Origin: Holophagales bacterium | Lineage (GTDB): Bacteria > Acidobacteriota > Thermoanaerobaculia > Multivoradales > Multivoraceae | Length of the DNA: 64,000 nt | Direction of reading: 5' to 3' | NCBI GenBank assembly: GCA_009843505.1 | Contig: VYDI01000022.1 | Span: 19,279-83,278, forward strand | Shown: positions 34,425 to 43,384 of the stretch, piece after piece | Position numbering within the stretch: position 1 is the first letter of the stretch | Layout of the letters: each line of letters begins with the position of its first letter | The notes under the pieces: generated by a model | The model's database searches: none | What the model saw: only the letters and a program-made list of their open reading frames with translations | What the model was told of the DNA's origin: nothing | Translations under genes and position numbers: made by a program

Positions 34425-37400
34425 ATGCGCAACGCGACGGGCGAGCAGCTCTCCCTTCTGATGGACGAGCCAGAGGCTGCGTTTCGCGTTCACGCCTCGC
34501 ATCGCCTGGAGACGCTGGCGGAACGACTTGCCGACGAGATGCGGCGGCGTCCCGCCGAACCGCTCGAGCCGGAGCGCATCGTGGTGCCGGACGCGCTGCT
34601 CGGGCAGTGGCTTCGACTCGAACTGGCCACGCATCTCGGCATCGCCGCCCACCTGCGGGTCGAACTGCCGGCGGAGTTCGCCTGGGCCGCCATGCGCGAG
34701 GAAGTGAATGCGCTGACCGGAGAGTCTGTCTACGGTCCGCCCTACCTGCGCTGGCGGATCTTCGACCTGCTCGGGAGCTGGGCGGAAGACGACGAGATCG
34801 GCAGTTACCTCGAGGACGGCGACCCCCGCAAGCGCTTTGAGCTCGCCGACCGACTCGCCGTCGCCTACGACCGCTGCCGCGTGTACCGGCCGGAGAACAT
34901 CCGTGCCTGGCAGCGGGGGCCGGCCGAGGACTGGTACGCGCGGCTGTGGGCGGAACTCGCCGCGGCCGACTCCGAGCCGCGGCACTGGGTCGACGCGATC
35001 GACAGCTATCGTGAAGCGCTCGCGGGACGCGCGCCGGCGACGAAGAAACGCGTGGACTTCTTCCAGGTCGCGGAGATGTCGCCGACGTACGTAGAGGCGC
35101 TGCGGCTCGCCGCGTCGGTGATGGACGTCCACCTATACGTCCTGAGCCCAAGCCGACACTTCTGGACCGGGCCGACCGGGCCGACCGGACCGACCGGACG
35201 CGCCGGCGAGGCCGGAGAAGCGAACGAACTGCTCGACGCCTGGGGTCGGTCGGCGCGGGACCTGCGCGACCAGCTCCTGGCCGAGCCGAACACCGTCGTC
35301 GTCGCCAGCGGCCCGCGGGAAGGCGACGTGCCGCTCGCCTCTACCTGCCTCGCCGCCGTGCAGCGCGACATTCTCGGCGCCGCGCCAGATGCCCCTGACA
35401 GCCGCGTCGAACCCGCCGGCTCGGACGACTCGATTCAGGTCCACGTCTGCCATTCGCCCACCCGCGAAGTCGAGATCCTGCACGACCGCCTGCTCGGCAT
35501 CTTCGATGCCCACGAGGACATCCAGCCCGACGACGTGCTGGTGCTCACGCCGAACATCGACACCTACGCTCCGCTGATCGAGGCCGTGTTCGGCGCCGCC
35601 AACCGCATTGGCTTCAGCATCGGCACGCGGAGGCTGAAGGAAGGCGCCGCCCTGACCGCCTTCCTCGACCTGCTCGCGCTACCCGGCTCCCGGTACACGG
35701 CGACTGACCTGCTGGCGCCGTTGCTCTCCGAGTCCGTGCGCCGCTGCTTCGGCATCACCGACATGGACCTCGCAACGCTCCGCGGCGCGGTCGCCCGCTC
35801 ACGCGTGCGCTGGGGAAGGAACGGCGAGCACCGGACCGAACTCGACGTTCCCGCGTCGGCGAACCACAACTGGCGGCGGGGTCTCGACCGGCTCCTCCTC
35901 GGCTACGCACTCGACGAAGGGGACGTCCTGACCGGCGGCATCAACCCCTGCGCGCTCGACGGGCGTGGCTTCCACGACGGAGCTGCCGACTACGAGCTTC
36001 TCGGCCGCTTTCACCTCTACTGCGAGCTCGCGGTCGGGCTAGGCAACTGGATGACCGCCGAACAGGAGGCTACCGGCTGGACGAACCGCCTGCGAAGCGA
36101 CGTCCTGGACGGCTTCTTCGACGCCGGCATCCGCACCGGCTCGGAGGCCGCTCGGGAGGTGCGGACGGTGTCCCGGCTGATCGAGGAGTTCGACGACCAG
36201 TGCCGGCAGGCGGGCAACACCGGCTCCATCCCGTTCGCGGTACTGCGCGAGGTACTGAGCGACCTCGCCGCGCAGTCCGTCCGGTCACCGCCGCGGCTCG
36301 CGGACGGAATCGCGGTCGCGTCGCTGGCCTCGGGGCAGATCTTCCCGGCGAAGGTGGTCTGCACCGTCGGCATGAACGACCGCGCCTTCCCTCGCGGCTC
36401 CCCTCCGGACGTCTTCGACTTCGAGGCCGAACTGTTCGACCGGGAACAGCCGAAGCCAGGCGACCCGGACCGCCGCGACAGCGACCGTTTCGCCTTCCTC
36501 GAGGCCCTGCTCGCCGCCCGGAACTGCTTCGTCGTCACGTGCACCGGCAGGGACCTGCAGGAGGACAAGCCGATTCCGCCGTCGGTCCTGGTCAGCGAAC
36601 TCCTGGACTATCTGGCGGAGCGCTTCCCCGCCTCGGAACCCGAACCGCGCGACCGCTGGCGAATGGAGCATCCGCTTCAACCCTTCAGCCGCCGGTACTT
36701 CACAACCGACATCGCGAGCGAGCGCGGCGAGGAGGCGGCGGGCTTGCCGGCGGAGCGGAAGCTGTTCAGCTTCTCGCATCCGATGCTCCAGGCCGCGAAG
36801 GCGCTGCGTTCGGGCGGCGAGGCGCCCCGTCGCTTCGACGGCCACCTGGCCGCCGAGCCGAACAGGCCGGACGATGACGCACCGCTGGAACTCGAACTGG
36901 AGGACCTGATCCGTTTCTCCGAGAGCCCGTCGAGGGCCTTCCTGCGGGACCGGCTCGGCATGGCGCTCAGTACGCGCGAGGACGACGTGGAGAACAACGA
37001 GCCGCTCGACCTGAACCCGCTTGAGGTCTGGCAGTTGAAGAGCGAACTGAGCGGCAAGGACGAGCTCGACGACGAAGCGACACTCAAGCTCGCCGCGGCC
37101 CGCGGCCTGCTGCCGGCGGCAAACCTCGGGCGGATCGAGCACCGGCAGTCGGCGGCGCAGGTGGCGGAGCTCAACCGGGAACTCAGGCGCTTCGACGCCC
37201 AACTTGAGGCGGAGGTCAAGGGCCTCGAGGTCGATCTGGAGGGCGTCCGGCTGATCGGCGCGGTAGAGCAGTTCGACCCGGCGAGCAACGAACTCCTCTT
37301 CTGGCGCATTGGGAGCGTGCGGCCAAAGGACCGGATCGCGACCTGGCTCCGGCTGCTCGCACTCATCGGCAGCCGGAACGAAGCGGCCCACGCTCGCCTG

Positions 37401-37718
37401 CTGGGCTACGGCAGGGAACTCCAGAAAGTCGAGATCCTGGGGCCGGAACCTGCGACCGCCCGGTCTCTACTGGCCGACTGGACCGAAGCCTGGCGGGAGA
37501 GCCGGCGGCGGCCCCTGCCCTTCTTCGCAAGGACGTCGTGGGAGTGGCTCGAAAAGCAGGCCTGGAACGCCAAGGTCGAGCGCGCGTGGTCGGGACAGAG
37601 CTACAGCGAGGGCAACAGGCCCTCTCACCAGCTCATCTTCAACGGCAAGGTGGAAGGCGTCGAGTTCGAGGACCTCGCCCGCCGCCTGCTGGGTCCGCTC
37701 AAGGAGGCCAGCTCGTGA
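34425..37718 (+). CDS. recC: RecC, exodeoxyribonuclease V gamma subunit
   Basis: The inactive-helicase subunit of RecBCD that splits the duplex and recognises Chi during double-strand-break repair. The 1097 residues match RecC in length and in landmarks: the opening VHASHRLETLAERLADEMRR, VPDALLGQWLRLELA, HVCHSPTREVEILHDRLLGIF, the DVLVLTPNIDTYAPLIEAVF motif and GMNDRAFPRGSPPDVFD. A short linker near residue 248 contains a Gly-Pro-Thr tandem repeat. It is the first gene of a recC-recB-recD operon and overlaps recB by 4 bases (GTGA). The Chi sequence used by this organism cannot be inferred. Confidence 0.93.
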   Translation: MRNATGEQLSLLMDEPEAAFRVHASHRLETLAERLADEMRRRPAEPLEPERIVVPDALLGQWLRLELATHLGIAAHLRVELPAEFAWAAMREEVNALTGESVYGPPYLRWRIFDLLGSWAEDDEIGSYLEDGDPRKRFELADRLAVAYDRCRVYRPENIRAWQRGPAEDWYARLWAELAAADSEPRHWVDAIDSYREALAGRAPATKKRVDFFQVAEMSPTYVEALRLAASVMDVHLYVLSPSRHFWTGPTGPTGPTGRAGEAGEANELLDAWGRSARDLRDQLLAEPNTVVVASGPREGDVPLASTCLAAVQRDILGAAPDAPDSRVEPAGSDDSIQVHVCHSPTREVEILHDRLLGIFDAHEDIQPDDVLVLTPNIDTYAPLIEAVFGAANRIGFSIGTRRLKEGAALTAFLDLLALPGSRYTATDLLAPLLSESVRRCFGITDMDLATLRGAVARSRVRWGRNGEHRTELDVPASANHNWRRGLDRLLLGYALDEGDVLTGGINPCALDGRGFHDGAADYELLGRFHLYCELAVGLGNWMTAEQEATGWTNRLRSDVLDGFFDAGIRTGSEAAREVRTVSRLIEEFDDQCRQAGNTGSIPFAVLREVLSDLAAQSVRSPPRLADGIAVASLASGQIFPAKVVCTVGMNDRAFPRGSPPDVFDFEAELFDREQPKPGDPDRRDSDRFAFLEALLAARNCFVVTCTGRDLQEDKPIPPSVLVSELLDYLAERFPASEPEPRDRWRMEHPLQPFSRRYFTTDIASERGEEAAGLPAERKLFSFSHPMLQAAKALRSGGEAPRRFDGHLAAEPNRPDDDAPLELELEDLIRFSESPSRAFLRDRLGMALSTREDDVENNEPLDLNPLEVWQLKSELSGKDELDDEATLKLAAARGLLPAANLGRIEHRQSAAQVAELNRELRRFDAQLEAEVKGLEVDLEGVRLIGAVEQFDPASNELLFWRIGSVRPKDRIATWLRLLALIGSRNEAAHARLLGYGRELQKVEILGPEPATARSLLADWTEAWRESRRRPLPFFARTSWEWLEKQAWNAKVERAWSGQSYSEGNRPSHQLIFNGKVEGVEFEDLARRLLGPLKEASS
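35165..35200 (+). repeat. Four 9-bp tandem repeats inside recC
   Basis: Four units of a GACCGGGCC-type 9-mer (the last two vary by one or two bases) encode a (Gly-Pro-Thr)n run in a loop of RecC. In-frame slippage would change loop length without breaking the gene. Confidence 0.8.
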
Positions 37719-40700
37719 TCGCCGGCGACACGCGCGGCGACGCGTTCCAAGCGCCTCTCGACGCCGACCTGCTGATCGAGGCCAGTGCCGGCACCGGCAA
37801 GACCTACGCCCTGACCACCCTGGTCGCGCGACTGATCGTCGAGGAGAATCGCCGCATCGACGAACTCCTCGTCGTCACCTTCACCGTGGCCGCCGCCGGC
37901 GAGCTGCGGGCGCGGGTCCGAAGCGCGCTGCACGCCTCGCGCGCCGCTGCCGGGCCCGGTGGGCGAAGCGGGGCCGACGATCAGGCGCCGCGGCTCCGGC
38001 AATCATGGCGGCGAGCCAACGTGACGGACGAGCAAGCGCGCGAGCGGCTCGTCCAGGCGCTTCGCGACATCGACCGGGCGACGATCACGACGATTCACGG
38101 CTTCTGCCAGCAGGCACTGGCCGAGTTCGCGCTCCCCGCCGGCATCCCGTTCTCCTTCGAGGTCAGCGGCGACGGCGCCCTGGCGGTGGGCGACGGGGTG
38201 CGCGACTTCTGGCGACGCCGAATGGTCGGCGAACCGATCGCCCTGCTCGAGTACGCCAGGTCGAAGAGTTTCGTTCCCGGCGAGCCGACGGCACCCCGGG
38301 CAGAGAAGACGACGAATTGGGTCGCGCACCAACACGCCAGGCCGCAGGAGATCCGGGGCGTTCCAGGGAGCATGGAGGACGATCCGCGCTCGAAGCGGGA
38401 GCTATGGCTCGAAGCCCTCCGGGCGGCCGAGCGGGCCTGGGCGGACCCCGCCCAGCGAGAGGCGTTCCTGCAAACAGCCAACCCGGAACGTTGGACGACG
38501 AGGTACCGGAACGGGGTGCGCACGCGCGGCCGGGCGATCACGGACGCATTCGATGCCGGCGTTCCGGAGGAGTTGGCGCCGAACCTGGTCGGCGCCTTCG
38601 GGATCCGGGCACTACGGAAGGGTCTCTACAAGACAGGCGCCCAGAGAATCGACCCGCCTCCGTCCGCTCCCCTGTTCCACCACTTCGAACGAGTCGGCGA
38701 ATTGGGAGAGGAACTCGGCGAACTCTGGCTGGCTCGCCAGCGCCGCCGGCTTCTGGAAGACGTCGGGAAGACCCTGCATCACGACGCCTGGATCGACCGC
38801 CGCCTGAGCTTCGACGCCCTGCTGGTGGAGCTCCACGACGCGCTCGAGGGAGAGCGGGGGCCGGAACTCGCGCAGCGGATTCGCGCCCGCTACCCGATCG
38901 GACTGATCGACGAGTTCCAGGACACGGACCGTCTGCAGGCCGAGATCTTCAGGACGATCTACCCGGGCGATGCCGGCGCCGCGAACGGGCGACTGTTCGT
39001 CGTCGGCGACCCCAAGCAGTCGATCTATCGGTTCCGCGGCGCGGACGTCTTCGCCTACCTCGAGGCCCAGGACCGGCTCACCGCCGTGCGGGAGCCTCTT
39101 CGGCTGGAACACAACTACCGCTCGGCGCCCGAGCTGATCCGCGCCGTCGGCGAACTCTTCGCACGGCGGAAGCCGTTCCTGCTGCCCCGGTTCACGTTCG
39201 AACCCTCGCAGCCGGCCCATCGCAAGCGCACCGAGCTCGAAGTCGAAGGGGAAAGCGGTTCCCCGCCTTTCCAGTTCGTCCTGATCCCGGAGAGCCCCGG
39301 CAAGAAACGCAACAAGGACGCCCTCACCGGCATGGCGGCCCGGCATGCGGCGAGCGAGATCGCGCGACTGATCGCCCTGGGCGCGGACGGCGAGGCGGTG
39401 CTGGTCTCCGCCAACGGAAACAGGGAGAAGCACCTTACAGGCGGCGACATCGCCGTGCTGGTCCGCACCGGCCTGCAGGGCGCCGCCGTCGCGGAAGCAC
39501 TCCGCGATCTCGAGATCGACAGCGTCGAACTCGGCACGGAGAACATCTTCGACTCGGCGGAGGCCGACGCGCTGCACCGCCTTCTGCGCGCCCTGTGCCT
39601 CGACGGATCCGAGTACAACGCCGTGCCTCTGCTGCGAGGAGCACTCGCCGCCGACCTGTTCGACCTGGACATGCGGGAGCTGGCCGGGCTCCGGGACGAC
39701 GACGACACCTGGGACGAGTGGCGCGAGCGAGCTAGCGAGTGGGCCGACGTCTGGCAACAGCACGGCATCGCCACGCTCATGCGACGCATCCTGTTCAGCG
39801 GCGAGCCGGACTGTTCCGCCAACCTCCTGCGCTACCCCAACGGCCCGCGCCGGCTGACCAACTACCTCCACCTGAGCGACCTGCTGCACGAGGCGGAGAC
39901 CAGCCGCCGCCCGTCGCGCCACGGCCTGGTCGACTGGTTCCGCCAGGCGAGGTCCGACTCCCGCGCGAACGACGAGACGGCCCAGCTTCGGCTGGAGAGC
40001 GACGAGAACCTGGTGAAGATCGTTACCGTGCATCGCGCCAAGGGGCTCGAGTTTCCGATCGTCTTCTACCCCTTCGCCTGGTCCGGCCAGGCGCCGAGGT
40101 CCGGAGGGCACAGAAGGCCCACGGCGAACTACTACGACGACAACGCCGAGCCCGGGACGCCCGTACTCGACCTGAGCCCGAACGACGAGGCCTACGCCCG
40201 CGAGCGGGTCGAAGACCACGCCGACGAGCTGCGGCTGCTCTACGTCGCGCTGACCCGCGCCGAGTACCGCACCATCGTGACCTGGGCGCCCGACGGTGGG
40301 GCCGAGCACGCGCCGATGGCCTGGCTCCTTCATGGCCGCGACCACGCGCTGCCGGACGAACCGGCGGAGGCGCTGGTCGACCACGCGATGTACGTGAAGA
40401 ACCTCGGCCCGAGCGAATGGCGACAGGAAGTCCGGGGCTTCGTCGCTCGGGACCCAGGCGCGATGTCCGTTCGCGAGGTCGAGGCGGAGGTACTACCGGC
40501 GGCGGCGGCCGCCGAGCCGGCAGAGCCGGCCAGAGACGAAACCGGAGAACTGAAGGTCCGCAATCTCGGCCGCGAGCTGAAGCTCATCCGGCAGCGAACG
40601 AGCTACTCGGCGCTGTCGACCGAATCGAGCCCGCGCGAGCCCGTGCGCGACCGCGACGAAGTCGACCTCGTCCAGCCCGGTGAGGCAACCGCAGTCGCGG

Positions 40701-41476
40701 ATCCCGAGATGGAGACGGAGGCAACTGGAGGGCAGCAGAAAGAGGGCCCCTCGATCTTCTCGCTTCCCGCCGGCGGCCGCACCGGCAGGTGCCTGCACGA
40801 GATCTTCGAGCGGCTCCTCGGCAGCCCCGAACCGCCGGAGCCCGACGAGGCCTGCGGGGACGCCCTGTCCCGCTACGGCTTCGGGCAGCAGTGGCTGCCG
40901 GTCGCGCGGTCCCTGGTGGCCAACGCGCTCGACACGCCGCTCATGCAGCCCGGCAAGGCGGGAGGCGTCTTCCGGCTCTCCGACCTCGAGGGCGCGATCG
41001 CCGAGATGGAGTTCCACCTGCCGGTTGGAGCGCTCAAACGGCCGGAGCTCGGTCGCTGCCTCGAAGAGCACGGCTATGACCACCGGCTGGCCGAAGACGA
41101 TGACCGGATCCGGGGTTTCCTCCACGGCTACATCGACCTCACAGCACGGCACGACGGTCGCTGGTACGTCATCGACTACAAGTCGAACCGCCTGGGCAAC
41201 GATCTCGCGGCGTTCTCGGAGCAGGCGCTCGCCGAGGCGATGCGGGAACACGGCTACCACCTCCAGTACCTGCTCTACCTGGTCGCGCTGCACCGCCTGC
41301 TGCGGCTGCGCTTGCCGGACTACGACTACGACCGGCACATCGGCGGCGCGCTCTACCTCTTCCTGCGCGGAATGAGGCCAAGCGCCCCCGGCAGCGGCGT
41401 GTACCGCGACCGGCCGTCGCGTGCCTGCATCGAGGAACTCGATGCCTGCCTGAGTGGTGAAGTGAACGCGCCATGA
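37715..41476 (+). CDS. recB: RecB, exodeoxyribonuclease V beta subunit
   Basis: 3'-5' helicase and nuclease subunit of RecBCD, 1253 residues from a GTG that overlaps the recC stop. IEASAGTGKTYALTTLVARL (about 21-40) is the Walker A region, TTIHGFCQQAL is motif Ic, LIDEFQDTDRLQAEIF motif II, VGDPKQSIYRFRGADVFAYL motif III, and TVHRAKGLEFPIVFYPF with LYVALTRAEYR motifs V and VI. The C-terminal nuclease domain (about 1138-1160) reads GYIDLTARHDGRWYVIDYKS, keeping the catalytic D-x-K pair. It overlaps recD by 4 bases (ATGA). An open frame extends 59 codons farther upstream but lies inside recC. Confidence 0.95.
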   Translation: MIAGDTRGDAFQAPLDADLLIEASAGTGKTYALTTLVARLIVEENRRIDELLVVTFTVAAAGELRARVRSALHASRAAAGPGGRSGADDQAPRLRQSWRRANVTDEQARERLVQALRDIDRATITTIHGFCQQALAEFALPAGIPFSFEVSGDGALAVGDGVRDFWRRRMVGEPIALLEYARSKSFVPGEPTAPRAEKTTNWVAHQHARPQEIRGVPGSMEDDPRSKRELWLEALRAAERAWADPAQREAFLQTANPERWTTRYRNGVRTRGRAITDAFDAGVPEELAPNLVGAFGIRALRKGLYKTGAQRIDPPPSAPLFHHFERVGELGEELGELWLARQRRRLLEDVGKTLHHDAWIDRRLSFDALLVELHDALEGERGPELAQRIRARYPIGLIDEFQDTDRLQAEIFRTIYPGDAGAANGRLFVVGDPKQSIYRFRGADVFAYLEAQDRLTAVREPLRLEHNYRSAPELIRAVGELFARRKPFLLPRFTFEPSQPAHRKRTELEVEGESGSPPFQFVLIPESPGKKRNKDALTGMAARHAASEIARLIALGADGEAVLVSANGNREKHLTGGDIAVLVRTGLQGAAVAEALRDLEIDSVELGTENIFDSAEADALHRLLRALCLDGSEYNAVPLLRGALAADLFDLDMRELAGLRDDDDTWDEWRERASEWADVWQQHGIATLMRRILFSGEPDCSANLLRYPNGPRRLTNYLHLSDLLHEAETSRRPSRHGLVDWFRQARSDSRANDETAQLRLESDENLVKIVTVHRAKGLEFPIVFYPFAWSGQAPRSGGHRRPTANYYDDNAEPGTPVLDLSPNDEAYARERVEDHADELRLLYVALTRAEYRTIVTWAPDGGAEHAPMAWLLHGRDHALPDEPAEALVDHAMYVKNLGPSEWRQEVRGFVARDPGAMSVREVEAEVLPAAAAAEPAEPARDETGELKVRNLGRELKLIRQRTSYSALSTESSPREPVRDRDEVDLVQPGEATAVADPEMETEATGGQQKEGPSIFSLPAGGRTGRCLHEIFERLLGSPEPPEPDEACGDALSRYGFGQQWLPVARSLVANALDTPLMQPGKAGGVFRLSDLEGAIAEMEFHLPVGALKRPELGRCLEEHGYDHRLAEDDDRIRGFLHGYIDLTARHDGRWYVIDYKSNRLGNDLAAFSEQALAEAMREHGYHLQYLLYLVALHRLLRLRLPDYDYDRHIGGALYLFLRGMRPSAPGSGVYRDRPSRACIEELDACLSGEVNAP

Positions 41477-43233
41477 GGAACCACTCGCGAATCACCGCGC
41501 TGACCGATGCCGGCATCCTGGCCGAGATCGACCGCTGCTTCGCACTGCTCCTGATGCACCTGGGATCAAGCGAGGACACGGCGCTAGCTGCCGCCGTCAC
41601 CAGCGCGGTCCACCGGGGCGGGCACACATGTCTGGACCTGCGCAACGCGAGCCGCCCGATCGTCGAGCTGGTGGAGCAACCCGATACGGATCTCCTGGCC
41701 GAGGCTTCGGCCCCTGAAGTGCTTGAGATCGCGTTGCCCCGGCCAGACGCCCTGCTCGAAACGCTGCGGGGGAGCCCGGTCGTCACCGCCGGGGAAAGCC
41801 CCGACGCCGAGCGGCCTCTCGTCCTCGACCGCGACCGCCTTTACCTGCACCGCCTGTTCGACGCGGAATGCCGCCTCGCCGAGCGGCTGGTCACGCTGGC
41901 CACGGACAGCGAGCCGATCCCCGGCATCGAACGGGCGATCGCCCGGATGTTCGACGAACGGGAAGACCGAACGACCGAGGCGGTCGCCGCGCTCCGCACC
42001 GCGCTCGAACGTCGGCTGTGCATCGTCACCGGCGGCCCCGGCACCGGCAAGACGACGCTCGCGGCCAAGCTGATCGCCGTCCTCGTCGCCGAGGGCCTCG
42101 CCGACCCGCGGCGCATCGGCCTGGCGGCGCCGACGGGCAAGGCGGCCTCGCGCATCCAGGAGTCCGTGCGCGGGAAACTCGCCCAGCCGCCGCTCGACGA
42201 CGTTCCTAGCATCCGGGAGTTCCCGGCCGAGGCCTGGACGATCCACCGCCTGCTGGCGAGCCGGACCAGCCGCCTGAGCCGTCTCGACGCCCTGGTCGTC
42301 GACGAGTGCTCGATGGCCGACCTCAAGCTGATGGACCGCCTCGCGACCTCCCTGCCGCCACGGTGCCGGCTGATCCTCCTGGGCGACGCGAACCAGTTGG
42401 CTTCGGTGGAGCCGGGCTCGGTCTTCAGCGACCTGTGCAGGGCCGGGGAAGCGGGGCCGCTGGTCCGTTCCGTGACGACCCTGCGGAAGAACTACCGCTT
42501 CGCCGAGCACTCGGCTATCGGCCGTCTGGCGCGGGCCATCGTCGCCGGCGACGCCGCAGGCGCGGCCGCCGTCCTTCAGAGAGGGTCCGATGTGGAGACT
42601 CGGATGGAACCGCTCGCGGACGAGGACGCGTTCGACCGCTTCGCAGAGAAGTGCGCAGAGACCTGGGCGGAGCACATGGCAAGGCTGGAAGCAGACCCTG
42701 AGGCCGCCGACCCGTTCCCCTCGGAGCGGGTGCTCTGCAGCCACCGGCGGGGACCGTTCGGGACACGGCGTTTCAACCGTCTGGTCGAGCGCCGTCTCGC
42801 TCGAATGGGGCGCCGGTCGCATCGCGAGGAGTTCTACGTCGGGCGCCCGATCATCGTCAGCCGCAACGACCGCCAGACGAACCTCTCGAACGGCGACACC
42901 GGCGTCGTCGTGCCCGGCGGCTCGGGTCACCCCCGCGTCTGGTTCCCGGACCTTGACCGCGATGGCGAGCGCTACCTCGTCTCACCAGCACGCCTGCCGC
43001 AGCACGAGAGCTTCTTCGCCCTCACCGTCCATCGCGCCCAGGGCTCGGAGTACGACGATCTCGTCATCGTCCCCGGCCCCGCGGAGTCGCGGGTGAACAC
43101 GCGTGAACTGTTCTACACGGCTGTGACCAGGGCGCGGGAGCGGGTCACCGTGATGGCGAACGAGGACGCTGTCCGCGCGGCCGTCATGCGGACGACATCG
43201 CGCGCGACAGGCCTTCTCGACCGGCTCCGCTAG
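41473..43233 (+). CDS. recD: RecD, exodeoxyribonuclease V alpha subunit
   Basis: 5'-3' helicase subunit of RecBCD. The 586 residues include VTGGPGTGKTTLAAKL (Walker A, about 185-200), GLAAPTGKAASRIQESV (Ia), ALVVDECSMADLKLMDRL (II), LILLGDANQLASVEPGSVFSDL (III) and the C-terminal ALTVHRAQGSEYDDLVIV plus ELFYTAVTRARERVTV (V and VI). N-terminal 150 residues form the RecB-contact region. Last gene of the recCBD operon, followed by a palindromic repeat and a strong hairpin that would terminate it against the convergent cytochrome gene. Confidence 0.95.
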   Translation: MRNHSRITALTDAGILAEIDRCFALLLMHLGSSEDTALAAAVTSAVHRGGHTCLDLRNASRPIVELVEQPDTDLLAEASAPEVLEIALPRPDALLETLRGSPVVTAGESPDAERPLVLDRDRLYLHRLFDAECRLAERLVTLATDSEPIPGIERAIARMFDEREDRTTEAVAALRTALERRLCIVTGGPGTGKTTLAAKLIAVLVAEGLADPRRIGLAAPTGKAASRIQESVRGKLAQPPLDDVPSIREFPAEAWTIHRLLASRTSRLSRLDALVVDECSMADLKLMDRLATSLPPRCRLILLGDANQLASVEPGSVFSDLCRAGEAGPLVRSVTTLRKNYRFAEHSAIGRLARAIVAGDAAGAAAVLQRGSDVETRMEPLADEDAFDRFAEKCAETWAEHMARLEADPEAADPFPSERVLCSHRRGPFGTRRFNRLVERRLARMGRRSHREEFYVGRPIIVSRNDRQTNLSNGDTGVVVPGGSGHPRVWFPDLDRDGERYLVSPARLPQHESFFALTVHRAQGSEYDDLVIVPGPAESRVNTRELFYTAVTRARERVTVMANEDAVRAAVMRTTSRATGLLDRLR

Positions 43234-43272
43234 CCAGCGGCGCCGGTCCGGCAGAAGCCGCCTGCGGCGGAG

Positions 43273-43298
43273 GCCGGCCGGAAGGCCGGCGCACCCAG
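43273..43298 (-). repeat. REP-like palindrome, copy 2
   Basis: GCCGGCC (43273-43279), a four-base loop and GGCCGGC (43284-43290), followed by GCACCCAG. The reverse complement of 43284-43298 equals 9131-9145 exactly (15 bases). Like copy 1 it lies between convergent genes. Confidence 0.7.
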
Positions 43299-43322
43299 TG
43301 GAACCGGCTCCGCTAACGACGA

Positions 43323-43354
43323 AACCCCGCCGCGGTCGAAGCCGGGGCGGGGTT
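43323..43354. terminator. Probable bidirectional terminator between recD and the cytochrome gene
   Basis: AACCCCGCC (43323-43331) and GGCGGGGTT (43346-43354) form a perfect 9-bp stem around a 14-base loop, with a short A run on one side and TT on the other. Placement between convergent stops supports a terminator. Confidence 0.75.
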
Positions 43355-43384
43355 GTCGACTTCACGAAGCGACTGCGACGGAAG

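Noticed and set aside
37538..37714. N-terminal extension of RecB
   Set aside because: It lies entirely inside recC in another frame. The GTG at 37715 begins just before the family's N-terminus and gives the usual 4-base overlap.
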